Assembly: GCA_019057775.1 (NCBI GenBank)
Contig: JAHLWT010000307.1
Location: 1-64,000, forward strand
Source: Promethearchaeota archaeon
Lineage (GTDB): Archaea > Asgardarchaeota > Lokiarchaeia > Sigynarchaeales > SOKP01
Direction of reading: 5' to 3'
Length of the DNA stretch: 64,000 nt
Part shown: piece after piece, positions 36,328-45,851 of the stretch
Layout: each line of letters opens with the position of its first letter
Position numbering within the stretch: position 1 is the stretch's first letter
Program-made: the position numbers and the translations under genes
Notes under the pieces: generated by a model
Told to the model about the DNA's origin: nothing
The model's input: only the letters and a program-made list of their open reading frames with translations
Database searches by the model: none

Positions 36328-39224
36328 ATCAATCTATCTAATTTTCTCCTTAACTCAACTATTTGCTCTCTAGTATCTTCTGGAGTCTTAGAATCCATTT
36401 CAATTCTTTTTAAACTTCTAAATATCTCTTTTAACTGCTCGTAAGAGATTTGTTTATTAATACTAGAGGGTTTAAATAAACTTGTTTGTATATATTTTTT
36501 CTTTCTTTGATTTTTACTTGGTGATACTTTTAATTTTGTAACCTTTTTCTTAGCATCTAGATCTTCAATTTCACTACTCTTTTTCGCTAGTTCTTTTTCT
36601 TTAATGCTAAGTTTCTCATTGTAATCACCTATAATCTCTTTAATAGACTTTAGTTCTGAGTTTAATTTATCAAGTTTTTTTTTTTTTCCATTAATCATTT
36701 TATTATAGATCTCACCAGACGACGATTTATTCCCATTTTCTTTTACAGTTGTTTTAAACTGATCCTTCTGCTCAATCTGTTCTAAAATTTCAAAAGCCCT
36801 AATTATTACATCTTCAGGTATTCCTGCTAACTTTGCTACGTGAATACCATATGATTTATCTGTACTACCTAATTTTAGCTTTCTAACGAAATTTATGCTT
36901 CCATCACTATTTTCTATGATGTCTAAGTGATAATTTTTAACTCCTGGTAAGTTAATTTCTGTTAATTGATGATAATGAGTACTAAATAGAGTCTTGATCT
37001 TTAATTCATCCAGTTTTTCTAGTGTAGCCATCGCTATGCTCTGCCCATCGCTCGTGGAAGTTCCCCTACCAAGCTCATCGATAATAACAAGACTTTTGGG
37101 GGTAGCATAATTAAGAATTTTTGCCGTTTCTGTCATTTCTATCATAAATGTGCTTAATTTTCGAGCAAGATCGTCTGAAGCCCCTATTCTTGTAAAGATA
37201 TGATCGATGATTCCTATACTTGCGGATTTTGCTGGCACAAAACTTCCCATCTGAGCGATAATACATATTAGTGCAATCTGGCGGAGATAAGTACTTTTTC
37301 CTGCCATGTTTGGTCCGGTTATGATTAATAGTTGATCATTTTCAGTATCTAAATAACAATCATTCGGAATGAATTTATCAGAAATGTTCATATGCTCAAC
37401 TACGGGATGTCTTCCTTGCTTTATTATGATTTTATCATTCTCCATTATTTTTGGGCGGCAATAATCGTATTTTTCAGCGATTTCAGCAAAACATGTTAAT
37501 ACATCGATAATAGCAATATTCTTGGTAGTTTCTAAGATTTTTCTGGTTTCTTTAACGACTGTGTCACGTATGTTACAAAAGATGTCATATTCGATAGTAT
37601 TAATTTTTTCTTCCGCAGCAATTATTTTTTCTTCCAAATCTTTCAATTTTTCAGTAGTAAATCGTTTTGCGTTTTTTAGAGTTGCTCTTTCGTGATAATC
37701 TTCAGGAATTTTAGATATTAAATCTAGAGATTTATTTGTTATTTGTATATAATATCCCATTATATTGTTATGCCCTACTTTTAATCCTGAAGATAAATTC
37801 CATCTCTTTTTTTGCTCCTCTTCATATCTTAGAATATAATTCATTCCATTATTCAAGATGTCTCTTAAATCGTCAAGGTTTTCATTGAATCCATCTTTAA
37901 TTATATTTCCTTCTTTGACTGTTATTGGTGAATCATCTTTAATCGTTGTTTCAATTAAACTCCTAATTTCTTTAAAATCATTAATGATTGCTAAAAACTG
38001 TGAGATTTCGGGAATTTCTGCTTTTTCAAGCAAAGTGCGTATTTTAGGTATATTTTCTAAGGAGTTTCTTATATTAATTAAATCTCGAGCATTTGTTCGA
38101 GTCGTGTAATTAACGCGGTTGATGAATCTTTCAAGATCTCCAACAAATCTTAATTCTTCTCGTAGATCCGACCTTAAAAAGATATCATCTTTGAATTTTT
38201 GGACAATGTTTAACCGCCGTTTGATTTCTTCCCTGTTTAAAAGAGGTTGTAGTATAATCTTCTTTAGTAACCTTGCACCCATTGGAGTATGGGTTTGATT
38301 GAAAACAGAAAATAAAGTTGAGTCCTTGCCTTTCTCCCATAACGGAGTTACTAACTCCAAGTTTCTTTGAGTAATATAGTCTAAATGTAAATTCTTTGAT
38401 TCATGCAACAAATTTATTTTAAAAATGTTAGGAATTATGTCTCTCTGAGTTTCTTTAAGGAAAGCAAGAAGACCACCAGCGGATTGTATTGCTAATTTGA
38501 ATCCTTCTAATCCAAATCCTTCTAAATTAGAAATTTTGAAATGACGAGTGATTAGAGTGTATGCTTCCTCAATATTGAAGACATAATCATCATAAGATTT
38601 TATTATCGCCTTAGTTAAGTCAGTAATGTGAAGAAAAAGCCTTTTATCTCGCTTAAGTTCTGAGGGAATAATTAATTCAACCGGGTCGTATTGAGAAAAG
38701 ATACTCAAAAGTTTTTCTAAAGGATCAATATCTTTAGAAGAAAACTCTGTAGTTAAGAACTCTCCAGTAGATATATCTGCAAAAGCAATTCCAAATCCGC
38801 CTTTTTCTTTGACTAATGATGCAATATAATTATTATCATTCGACTTAAGCATGTTTCCATCAATAACTGTCCCAGGTGATAATATTCTCGTAACTCCTCG
38901 TTTGACTATTCTCCCCTTAACCGTTGCGGGGTCTTCTAATTGATCAACAATGACGATTGTCTGCCCTTGGTTAATTAAGTTAGTAAAATGATTTGTTACT
39001 GCGTGATGTGGGAAGCCAGCTAAGGGATATGAATCGTTACCGATCTTTCTTTTTGTTAAAGTTATTCCGATTAATCTTGATATTCTTTCGGCATCATCAT
39101 AAAAAAACTCAAAAAAATCCCCCATCCGATAAGCCAACAAATGTTCTGGATATTTTTGCTTAATGGACCACCAGTGTTTCATCATAGGTGTTAATTTTTT
39201 AGGATCAATATTGTCTAGGGCCAT
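36324..39224 (-). CDS. mutS: DNA mismatch repair protein MutS
   Basis: A MutS1-type protein of 966 aa. The mismatch-binding Phe-x-Glu is in MGDFFEFFYDDA (residues about 34-45). Domains II-IV follow, then the ATPase with Walker A GPNMAGKST, IDELGRGTS (Walker B and signature) and STHYHQL. It is longer than E. coli MutS (853 aa) because of an extra Lys/Glu-rich coiled region (residues about 830-910) before the C-terminal helices. It scans for mismatches and recruits the MutL encoded 3 kb downstream. Presence of both proteins points to acquisition from bacteria. Confidence 0.97.
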   Translation of the reverse strand: MALDNIDPKKLTPMMKHWWSIKQKYPEHLLAYRMGDFFEFFYDDAERISRLIGITLTKRKIGNDSYPLAGFPHHAVTNHFTNLINQGQTIVIVDQLEDPATVKGRIVKRGVTRILSPGTVIDGNMLKSNDNNYIASLVKEKGGFGIAFADISTGEFLTTEFSSKDIDPLEKLLSIFSQYDPVELIIPSELKRDKRLFLHITDLTKAIIKSYDDYVFNIEEAYTLITRHFKISNLEGFGLEGFKLAIQSAGGLLAFLKETQRDIIPNIFKINLLHESKNLHLDYITQRNLELVTPLWEKGKDSTLFSVFNQTHTPMGARLLKKIILQPLLNREEIKRRLNIVQKFKDDIFLRSDLREELRFVGDLERFINRVNYTTRTNARDLINIRNSLENIPKIRTLLEKAEIPEISQFLAIINDFKEIRSLIETTIKDDSPITVKEGNIIKDGFNENLDDLRDILNNGMNYILRYEEEQKKRWNLSSGLKVGHNNIMGYYIQITNKSLDLISKIPEDYHERATLKNAKRFTTEKLKDLEEKIIAAEEKINTIEYDIFCNIRDTVVKETRKILETTKNIAIIDVLTCFAEIAEKYDYCRPKIMENDKIIIKQGRHPVVEHMNISDKFIPNDCYLDTENDQLLIITGPNMAGKSTYLRQIALICIIAQMGSFVPAKSASIGIIDHIFTRIGASDDLARKLSTFMIEMTETAKILNYATPKSLVIIDELGRGTSTSDGQSIAMATLEKLDELKIKTLFSTHYHQLTEINLPGVKNYHLDIIENSDGSINFVRKLKLGSTDKSYGIHVAKLAGIPEDVIIRAFEILEQIEQKDQFKTTVKENGNKSSSGEIYNKMINGKKKKLDKLNSELKSIKEIIGDYNEKLSIKEKELAKKSSEIEDLDAKKKVTKLKVSPSKNQRKKKYIQTSLFKPSSINKQISYEQLKEIFRSLKRIEMDSKTPEDTREQIVELRRKLDRLI

Positions 39225-39453
39225 GGAATATCCAACTAAATCTATAGAAAATTCTACTTTAATAATTTAATTTTTGTTTGAAATAAATTCTAATTATTAG
39301 GATTTTAATATCTACTTTTTAATTTAAAAAATAAGAGGCCTCACAATTATCTGAGTTATCAGATAAAGGGCAGAATTATATAAGACTCAAAATTTAGTAA
39401 ATAAATTTTTTTTTAAGCTACGTAGGATTTATTTTTCTTCTTCTATTCCATAA

Positions 39454-39606
39454 CTATTCTTCCGTTTGATATTTTTTTCTGAGCCTTTTTAGCATATCGT
39501 CTTTAAACTTTTTCAATTTCTTATTATGACGAAGTAATAGGATAATAGATACATTTGCAAGCACAACAGCCGATATGGTTATAATAACAAAAATCGAAAA
39601 TTTACT
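39454..39606 (-). CDS. Possible small single-helix membrane protein
   Basis: A short open frame directly downstream of the lipase-like gene reads FSIFVIITISAVVLANVSII, followed by a basic tail (LLLRHNKKLKKFKDDMLKRL) and ends at TAG 39454-39456. One membrane helix and a positively charged tail look like a real small protein. No ATG is available: candidates are GTG 39562-39564, which would cut the helix, or a rare ATT/ATA codon. It might be translated by coupling with the hydrolase, whose stop it overlaps. Low confidence. Confidence 0.35.
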   Translation of the reverse strand, partial: SKFSIFVIITISAVVLANVSIILLLRHNKKLKKFKDDMLKRLRKKYQTEE

Positions 39607-40450
39607 TTAGATGTTTTTCTAACCAGATATACATATCTTGAAAGACTTGAGCCCTTCCTTTTTCATTCCATAACTCATGTAAAAAACCATCATATTCTAT
39701 ATATTTTTTATCTTTGCTATTCACACCTACAAAAAAATCTTGTGTCTTTTCTTTATCGACAATTTTATCACTACCAGCTTGCATTACTAGAACGGGGCAT
39801 GTTAAATTCGATGCGTTATCCATTGCCCATTTTGAAAACTTATCGATTTCACTTACTGACTTAGCTGAGATAACATTAATTCTATTTTTATCAGAAATGT
39901 GTTTTCTCAATATCTTTAAATCACTTGTTAGTTGATTTTGATCGATAATGTTATTTAAAATCTTAGTTGGTGCCAATTTTGAAATCGTTTTAGATGCTGT
40001 TTTTAAAATTTTTTTACCAATTGATAATTTCTTAAACATTCCTAACAGTGGAGAAGAGATTAGAACCCCTGATATCGCAGGATGGTTTATAGCAAAGATA
40101 ATGCTTACCAAACCGCCAAAAGAATGTCCCATTAGAAAGATTTTTGTTTGATTTGCTTCTTCAAGAATCAGATCCTTAAAAAGAACAATATCTTTTTGGA
40201 TATGATCCATGCTATCAATATGGCCAGGCAATTCTCCCGCGTTTCTCCAATGCCCTCTCAAATCAAATGAATATATCGCATAACCTTGTTCTACTAAATA
40301 AGATGCAGGAATTTCCATTCTATCCGAATGGGTCCCCCATCCATGAATTGCGATAATATTTGCTTTAATATTATCTGAAGTTGGTAACCATTTTTGGAAA
40401 AATAATTTCTTTATTTCTCTCCCTTCAAAATATCCTGTTTCTTTTCTCAT
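39602..40450 (-). CDS. Alpha/beta hydrolase, monoacylglycerol-lipase-like
   Basis: A 282-aa serine hydrolase. The oxyanion region is AIHGWGTHSDR, the nucleophile elbow GHSFGGLVS (Ser about residue 110), the acid is likely Asp in QAGSDKIVD and the base His in FLHELWNE. The sequence FDLRGHWRN after the first beta strand matches the monoglyceride lipase/lysophospholipase family. There is no signal peptide, so it is cytoplasmic. A role in lipid turnover is inferred from the family. Confidence 0.88.
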   Translation of the reverse strand: MRKETGYFEGREIKKLFFQKWLPTSDNIKANIIAIHGWGTHSDRMEIPASYLVEQGYAIYSFDLRGHWRNAGELPGHIDSMDHIQKDIVLFKDLILEEANQTKIFLMGHSFGGLVSIIFAINHPAISGVLISSPLLGMFKKLSIGKKILKTASKTISKLAPTKILNNIIDQNQLTSDLKILRKHISDKNRINVISAKSVSEIDKFSKWAMDNASNLTCPVLVMQAGSDKIVDKEKTQDFFVGVNSKDKKYIEYDGFLHELWNEKGRAQVFQDMYIWLEKHLK

Positions 40451-40693
40451 TTTAGTCTCGCTTCCTTTAAAAGATAAAGAGTAATAAGCTCAATTATTAT
40501 GTATCGAAAAATTTTATATTAATTAATTTTATGTATATAACAAGTTGTTATACCTTTAACATAGTTCATACATTTTTATTAAAAAAATTTTATATTGTTT
40601 TGGAAATTTCTTATAAAATAGGATTTTTAATTAATTTAGTATTAAAAAAAGGATTTCTTCATATCGACATGTTTAATTTTTGAGGTTTTTTTC

Positions 40694-41296
40694 ATGACTA
40701 AAGATGAAAATAATAGTTCTGATGTTATAACTATAACCATACATGGTAGAGGAGGCATGGGATGTGTAACCGCATGTGAAATTATAGCTGAAGCAGCATA
40801 TTTAAGTGGGAATTATAAAGACGTACACGCGTATCCCTCTTTTGGGGCAGAAAGAAGGGGAGCTCCAGTTCAGGCATACGTAAAATTGTCAAGAGAACAG
40901 ATAATTTGGGATAGAGCTCAAATAGAATTTCCTAATATCCTTATTATATTTGATGAAACAGTCTTAACTCATGAGATTTCAAGATCCCTAAAAAAAGGGG
41001 GTATATTCATTATTAATTCAGATAAAGAACCCGAGTTTTTCGCAAAAACTTATAATCTCACAGATGACATTAAAATTATTGTTGCTGATATTAGTAATTT
41101 AGCTATAGAAAAAGATTTAACAATTGATGGAAATCCGGTAATCAATACTCCCATTCTAGGATTGCTTTCAAAAGCATTACCTGAACTTCAACTTAAGAAC
41201 TTAAAAACTGTTGTTCTAAAACGAATGGGTGAGAAACTAGGTAATAAAAATTATGAATTAATTGAGCAGGGTCATAATTTAGCGAAAATATTGTAA
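40694..41296 (+). CDS. porG: 2-oxoacid:ferredoxin oxidoreductase gamma subunit
   Basis: A 200-aa subunit of the PorG/VorG family. The core is ITIHGRGGMGCVTACEIIAE at residues 14-33, and SFGAERRGAPVQAYVKLS follows. These contact the alpha subunit and help bind CoA. Length fits the family. The matching delta, alpha and beta genes lie 3 kb downstream in the same direction but are separated by the opposite-strand histidine kinase gene, which is unusual because the four normally form one operon. Confidence 0.93.
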   Translation: MTKDENNSSDVITITIHGRGGMGCVTACEIIAEAAYLSGNYKDVHAYPSFGAERRGAPVQAYVKLSREQIIWDRAQIEFPNILIIFDETVLTHEISRSLKKGGIFIINSDKEPEFFAKTYNLTDDIKIIVADISNLAIEKDLTIDGNPVINTPILGLLSKALPELQLKNLKTVVLKRMGEKLGNKNYELIEQGHNLAKIL

Positions 41297-41319
41297 ACTT
41301 TATAATTTAAAAAAGAAAT

Positions 41320-43959
41320 TCAAGTGGATGGTAATTTTATTATAAATGAACTCCCTTTATTCCTTCCCTCTGATTCAGCTTTAATATTACCATCATGTAA
41401 ATTTATTATTTCTTTAGATATAAATAATCCAAGTCCCGATCCTTGAATATTTATATATTCTAATCCTTCTCCATATCTCTCAATTTTTCCAAATCTGGTA
41501 AAAATAATATCCATTTCCTCACTTGTTAATCCTACACCGGAATCAGTTACAGAGATAATAACACAATTATCTTTTGTTTCAACAATAATTTTTATTGTTC
41601 CATTAGGAGGTGTATTCTTAATAGCATTTGATAATAAATTAAAAAACACTTCTTTTATTCTAACTTTATCAATATTTAAAATAATTGGATCGGGAAGGTT
41701 TAAATTAAGGGTAAGCTTTCTTCGCTCTATTAAGTGCATCATTTCTTTAGTTGACTCTGAAATTAACTCGCATAAATCACTTGGTCGTTTTTCTAATTTA
41801 AATTTATCATAATCTATACGAGAGATATCAATTAGGCTATTCACCAGATCTGTTAACCTTTTTCCTCCTCTATCGATTAATGATGTTATTTCTAACGCTT
41901 TAGAATCTAAATCTTTACCATAGACAGTTGTAAGAAGCTCTGTTCCTCCGCAAACCGAAGCAAGAGGTGTTTTTAATTCATGAGCAACAATCGAAATCAA
42001 ATTTTTTCTCATCTGCTCTAGCTCTTTCATTTTTAAGACTTCTTTATTTACAAGAAATTCGGCTTCCTTGCGTTTTGTAATATCAGAAAAAAGCGCTTGG
42101 ATAAAATATTCATCATCCTTTTGAATTAATGAGGCTTGTAAATTTACCCAGATTAAACTTCTGTCTTTTCTATACATTTTTAAATCAAGACGGTGGACAT
42201 TTTCTCCTTTAATGAATTTCTTAAATACCGTTATAAGATTTAGTAGATAATCAGGATGAATTGCTTTGAGTTTGTGAAATTTCTTGCCGATTAAATCTGT
42301 CTTTAAATACCCAAACATAGTTTCAGTGGTGGGATTACAATCAATTATTCTACCCTTAGAATCTATTAAAACAATTGAAAAGGGGGTATTTTCATATATG
42401 AACTGATATTTTTTTTCAGATTCTAAAAATTTCCTCTCTGCTTCTACTTTATCTGTAGTATCAATAATGGTAATAAAATCTGCGGAATTTCCTTGATAAA
42501 TAATCGTTTTTGAATAAATCTCTCCATAGATTAATTCTCCAGTTTTTTTAAATCCTCGAAATTGATAATGTGTGATTGCATCTCTTTCTCCTATTTGTTT
42601 TTTTCTTGCTTGTTCAGCAATCATTTGTCTATCTTCTGGATGCACAAAATTAATAAATTCTCCTGGTCCCCAATCTTTCATTTCTTCTTCAGTATTACCT
42701 GCGATATAAGCAAATCTTTGATTTACATACTTAAATTTTCCATTTTGTAAGATTGCTATCCCTAATAATGATTGTTCAGCAATATATCTAAATTTTTCCT
42801 CAGATTCTCTTAACTCTCGTTCTAACTTGAAATTTTCAGTAATATCTAAAAATGTACCATCAATTCTTATTGGTTTCCCTTCACTATCTTTAATAAGGTG
42901 CGAATTTAGTTCTAACACAATTTTTTCCTTATTCTTTTTAAATGCGTGGCAGACATAACCTCGAACGAAATTATCTTCCTTCATTAGTTTCAGGTATTCA
43001 TCACGGATCTCCGGTTGTTGCCATAAATCTGTTACATTTGTATTTCTTAAATCTTCAAATAATTCAAATCCTAAGATTTTGTTATAAGCAGGATTGTGCG
43101 TTAAAAGAATACCGTCAAGAGTTACCTGATAAAAGCCAATATCTAAATTATTAATCATGTTTCGATATTTTAATTCAGATTCTCTTAACTTTTCTTCAGC
43201 AACCCTTTTATCAGTTATATCTTCTGTTTGAACTATTATCAAATCTGGTTTTGCATAGCCGTAGTTTACTAAAAGATATTTTTCTTCATTATCAAATTGA
43301 AATTTGTATTTCATTTCTCTAGAAATATGGATTTTGTCATCATAACATTTGTGTAAATCAGTCAAAATATCTCCTCTATTTTTATACATTTCAGAAGCTT
43401 TATGACCTAGAAAATTAGCAACCTTCCCTTGTGTTAGTTTTTCAGCAGCATTATTAAAGTCAATAAAAACAAAATCATCATTAAATCTTTTCCATGTGTA
43501 TGTCGCAATAGGTCCTTCTTTGTATAGGGTTCTAAACATCTCTTCAGAACCTTTTAATTTTTGTTCCGCCTTCTTGCGATCTGTGATATTTTTTCCGATT
43601 CCTAAAATTGCAACAATTTCACTGTTTCTTCTTACAGGTATCCCATATGTCTCAATATTTATGAAATTGCCATTTTTAGCCTTTATTTTATAATCTTCAC
43701 GTTTAGATTGTTTTCCCGTTTTTAGAATTTCTTTTAGAACGCCAAATGCTTTTTTTATTCCATCTTCTTCAAGGATATCAACAAATTTTATTTGAGTTAT
43801 TTCTTTTCTTTCATATCCTAACGCAAGTAAGGTAAGATCATTAGCATCCAGAAAATTTCCTTTCAAATCATTAACATAAATTAAATCCAATGAATGTTCA
43901 AACAAATCTCTAAATTTTTCTCTAATTTCTTCTATAAGCTCATATCTATCATATGTCAT
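41320..43959 (-). CDS. Multi-PAS sensor histidine kinase
   Basis: An 879-aa cytoplasmic sensor with no membrane helix. Five PAS/PAC modules fill residues 10-640; several begin with a repeat such as RELRESEEKFRYIAEQS or KFLESEKKYQFIYENT. The HisKA H-box is SIVAHELKTPLAS (His near residue 655). The HATPase domain has FFNLLSNAIKNTP (N-box), SVTDSGVGL (G1) and GSGLGLFISK (G2). No receiver domain or response regulator is adjacent, so it is an orphan. It likely senses a small molecule, redox or light cue via the PAS domains; no cofactor can be named. Confidence 0.95.
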   Translation of the reverse strand: MTYDRYELIEEIREKFRDLFEHSLDLIYVNDLKGNFLDANDLTLLALGYERKEITQIKFVDILEEDGIKKAFGVLKEILKTGKQSKREDYKIKAKNGNFINIETYGIPVRRNSEIVAILGIGKNITDRKKAEQKLKGSEEMFRTLYKEGPIATYTWKRFNDDFVFIDFNNAAEKLTQGKVANFLGHKASEMYKNRGDILTDLHKCYDDKIHISREMKYKFQFDNEEKYLLVNYGYAKPDLIIVQTEDITDKRVAEEKLRESELKYRNMINNLDIGFYQVTLDGILLTHNPAYNKILGFELFEDLRNTNVTDLWQQPEIRDEYLKLMKEDNFVRGYVCHAFKKNKEKIVLELNSHLIKDSEGKPIRIDGTFLDITENFKLERELRESEEKFRYIAEQSLLGIAILQNGKFKYVNQRFAYIAGNTEEEMKDWGPGEFINFVHPEDRQMIAEQARKKQIGERDAITHYQFRGFKKTGELIYGEIYSKTIIYQGNSADFITIIDTTDKVEAERKFLESEKKYQFIYENTPFSIVLIDSKGRIIDCNPTTETMFGYLKTDLIGKKFHKLKAIHPDYLLNLITVFKKFIKGENVHRLDLKMYRKDRSLIWVNLQASLIQKDDEYFIQALFSDITKRKEAEFLVNKEVLKMKELEQMRKNLISIVAHELKTPLASVCGGTELLTTVYGKDLDSKALEITSLIDRGGKRLTDLVNSLIDISRIDYDKFKLEKRPSDLCELISESTKEMMHLIERRKLTLNLNLPDPIILNIDKVRIKEVFFNLLSNAIKNTPPNGTIKIIVETKDNCVIISVTDSGVGLTSEEMDIIFTRFGKIERYGEGLEYINIQGSGLGLFISKEIINLHDGNIKAESEGRNKGSSFIIKLPST

Positions 43960-44253
43960 TTCACAATCCTCTTTTATTTAAGTTAAGATTAGTTATTAAT
44001 ACAATAATTAGGCTATTACATCTTTTTTTATACTTTTACCTTTACTTCAATCATTATTAGGAGATTAATGATGTAATGAGTATTTATTTTTTATTTAAAT
44101 GGAAGTATTACTTTATTTATAGGTGTATTTAAATCGAGCTTATATGTTAATCAAAAAATACGTAAATAGTTATTTTATAAATCATAAGAATTAAAAATTT
44201 GGTTGCGTTTGATTTTATACAGAATCTAAGTTATTTCTAAAAAAGATGTACTT

Positions 44254-44553
44254 ATGACAAATTCAAAAAAAGATTATCAAAAAATTCTTGGATCCGTCCA
44301 AAAACCAGTAATTGGAGAAGCTGGTAAAACTGGTTCTTGGAGTTCAAAAAAACCAGTAATAGATTTACAAAAATGTATCCCTGTTAATTCTGGGAAGCCA
44401 AGTTGTTTCAATTGTTGGTTATTTTGCCCTGAAGCAGTAGTATCGAGAACTATTCCTCCTAAAATTGATTTGGAATATTGTAAAGGTTGTGGAATATGTA
44501 TGGAGGAATGTCCCGTAAAAGCAATATCGATGGAGGAGGTGAATCCTGAGTGA
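44254..44553 (+). CDS. porD: 2-oxoacid:ferredoxin oxidoreductase delta (ferredoxin) subunit
   Basis: A 99-aa two-cluster ferredoxin. The first cluster is unusual, starting CIPVNSGKPSCFNCWLFCP, and the second is regular, CKGCGICMEECPVKA. They carry electrons from the TPP enzyme to free ferredoxin. The stop overlaps the alpha-subunit GTG start by 4 bp, so the genes are translationally coupled. A GGAGGAGG ribosome-binding site for the next gene lies inside its last codons. Confidence 0.93.
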   Translation: MTNSKKDYQKILGSVQKPVIGEAGKTGSWSSKKPVIDLQKCIPVNSGKPSCFNCWLFCPEAVVSRTIPPKIDLEYCKGCGICMEECPVKAISMEEVNPE

Positions 44554-45851
44554 CTCAATCTGAAAAAGATGGTTCAATTACATCTGAAAATATTAAGATT
44601 TTAACGGGAAATCATGCAGCTGCCTATGCTTTTAGACAAGCGAGAGTTGGAGTAATTTCAGCATATCCAATAACACCTCAAAGCCCTGTGGTAGAGAAAA
44701 TTGCTGAGTTTATTGCAGAAGGTAAATTGAATGCAAGATTCGTTAAAGTCGAATCAGAACATTCCGCTCTTGCCGTGTGTTGTGCTGCCTCTGCAGTAGG
44801 ATCTAGAGTGGGTACAGCGACCTCATCTCATGGTCTTTTATTGATGTTTGAGCTTTTACCATGGGCTTCTGGTAACCGCTTACCAATCGTGATCAACCTC
44901 GCTACCCGTGCACTAGGTGCTCCTTGGTCTGTTTGGACTGATCATCAAGACTTTATAACCATACGTGATGTAGGATGGATTCAATTATTTTGTGAAACAA
45001 ATCAAGAAATTTATGACACCAATATTCAAGCATTTAAAATTGCTGAGGATCAAAGAGTTTTCTTGCCTGTGATCTGTGGATTTGATGGTTATATCCTGTC
45101 TCATACAGTTATGCCCGTTAAGTTAGAAGATCAAGAAAAAATTGATAAATTCTTACCGCCTCTCAAACATCACATTAATTTATCAGATATTTCAAGAGTA
45201 AAAGGAATTGATCCGGTTACAACACCTCATATCGTTTCAAGAGGAGAAGGAATAGCACCAGGGTATTATGAATATAGATATGCATTACAAAAAGCTTTAG
45301 AAAATTCAATAGAGATAGTTAAGGAAGTTCATGATGAATTTGCTCAAAGATTTGGGAGATCATATGGAAATGGTATTTATAAAAAAATAGAAATGGATGA
45401 TAAACCTGATACCATCATATTTGGCATGGGCTCTGTAGCTTCACAAGCAAGAATCGCAGTAAGGGTACTTCGGCAAAATGGGTTAAAAATCGGATTAGTT
45501 AGTTTAAAATTGTTCCGACCCTTCCCTTCTGCTGAATTAAGAGAACTTCTAAGAGATGTAAATAATATAATAGTCTTTGATAGGGATATTGGGTACGGTT
45601 ATGAAGGTGTTTTATCTTATGAATTAAAAGCTGCTCTTTACAGCCTTAAAGGGAGGCCAAATATTAAAGGCTTTATAGTGGGATTAGGCGGAAGAGATTT
45701 AAAAACAGATCATATTATTACTGGTGTCCATAAAGCTTTGGAAGATTTTAAAAAAGGCATTTTTACTAACGAAACAGAATTTTTGGGCTTAAGATTAGAG
45801 GAATTAAAAGATTATGATGAAGCAACCTTTTTTGAGGAGGGTGAGAAATAA
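44550..45851 (+). CDS. porA: 2-oxoacid:ferredoxin oxidoreductase alpha subunit
   Basis: A 433-aa subunit of the pyruvate/2-oxoisovalerate ferredoxin oxidoreductase family. N-terminal residues GNHAAAYAFRQARVGVISAY, then PITPQSPVVE and ESEHSALAVCCAASAVGSRV are typical of PorA. The C-terminal domain (IIFGMGSVASQARIAV, LKLFRPFP) also matches. Start is GTG 44550 after the strong ribosome-binding site. By family it oxidises pyruvate or a related 2-oxoacid with CoA to acyl-CoA, CO2 and reduced ferredoxin; substrate type cannot be fixed. Confidence 0.94.
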   Translation: MTQSEKDGSITSENIKILTGNHAAAYAFRQARVGVISAYPITPQSPVVEKIAEFIAEGKLNARFVKVESEHSALAVCCAASAVGSRVGTATSSHGLLLMFELLPWASGNRLPIVINLATRALGAPWSVWTDHQDFITIRDVGWIQLFCETNQEIYDTNIQAFKIAEDQRVFLPVICGFDGYILSHTVMPVKLEDQEKIDKFLPPLKHHINLSDISRVKGIDPVTTPHIVSRGEGIAPGYYEYRYALQKALENSIEIVKEVHDEFAQRFGRSYGNGIYKKIEMDDKPDTIIFGMGSVASQARIAVRVLRQNGLKIGLVSLKLFRPFPSAELRELLRDVNNIIVFDRDIGYGYEGVLSYELKAALYSLKGRPNIKGFIVGLGGRDLKTDHIITGVHKALEDFKKGIFTNETEFLGLRLEELKDYDEATFFEEGEK

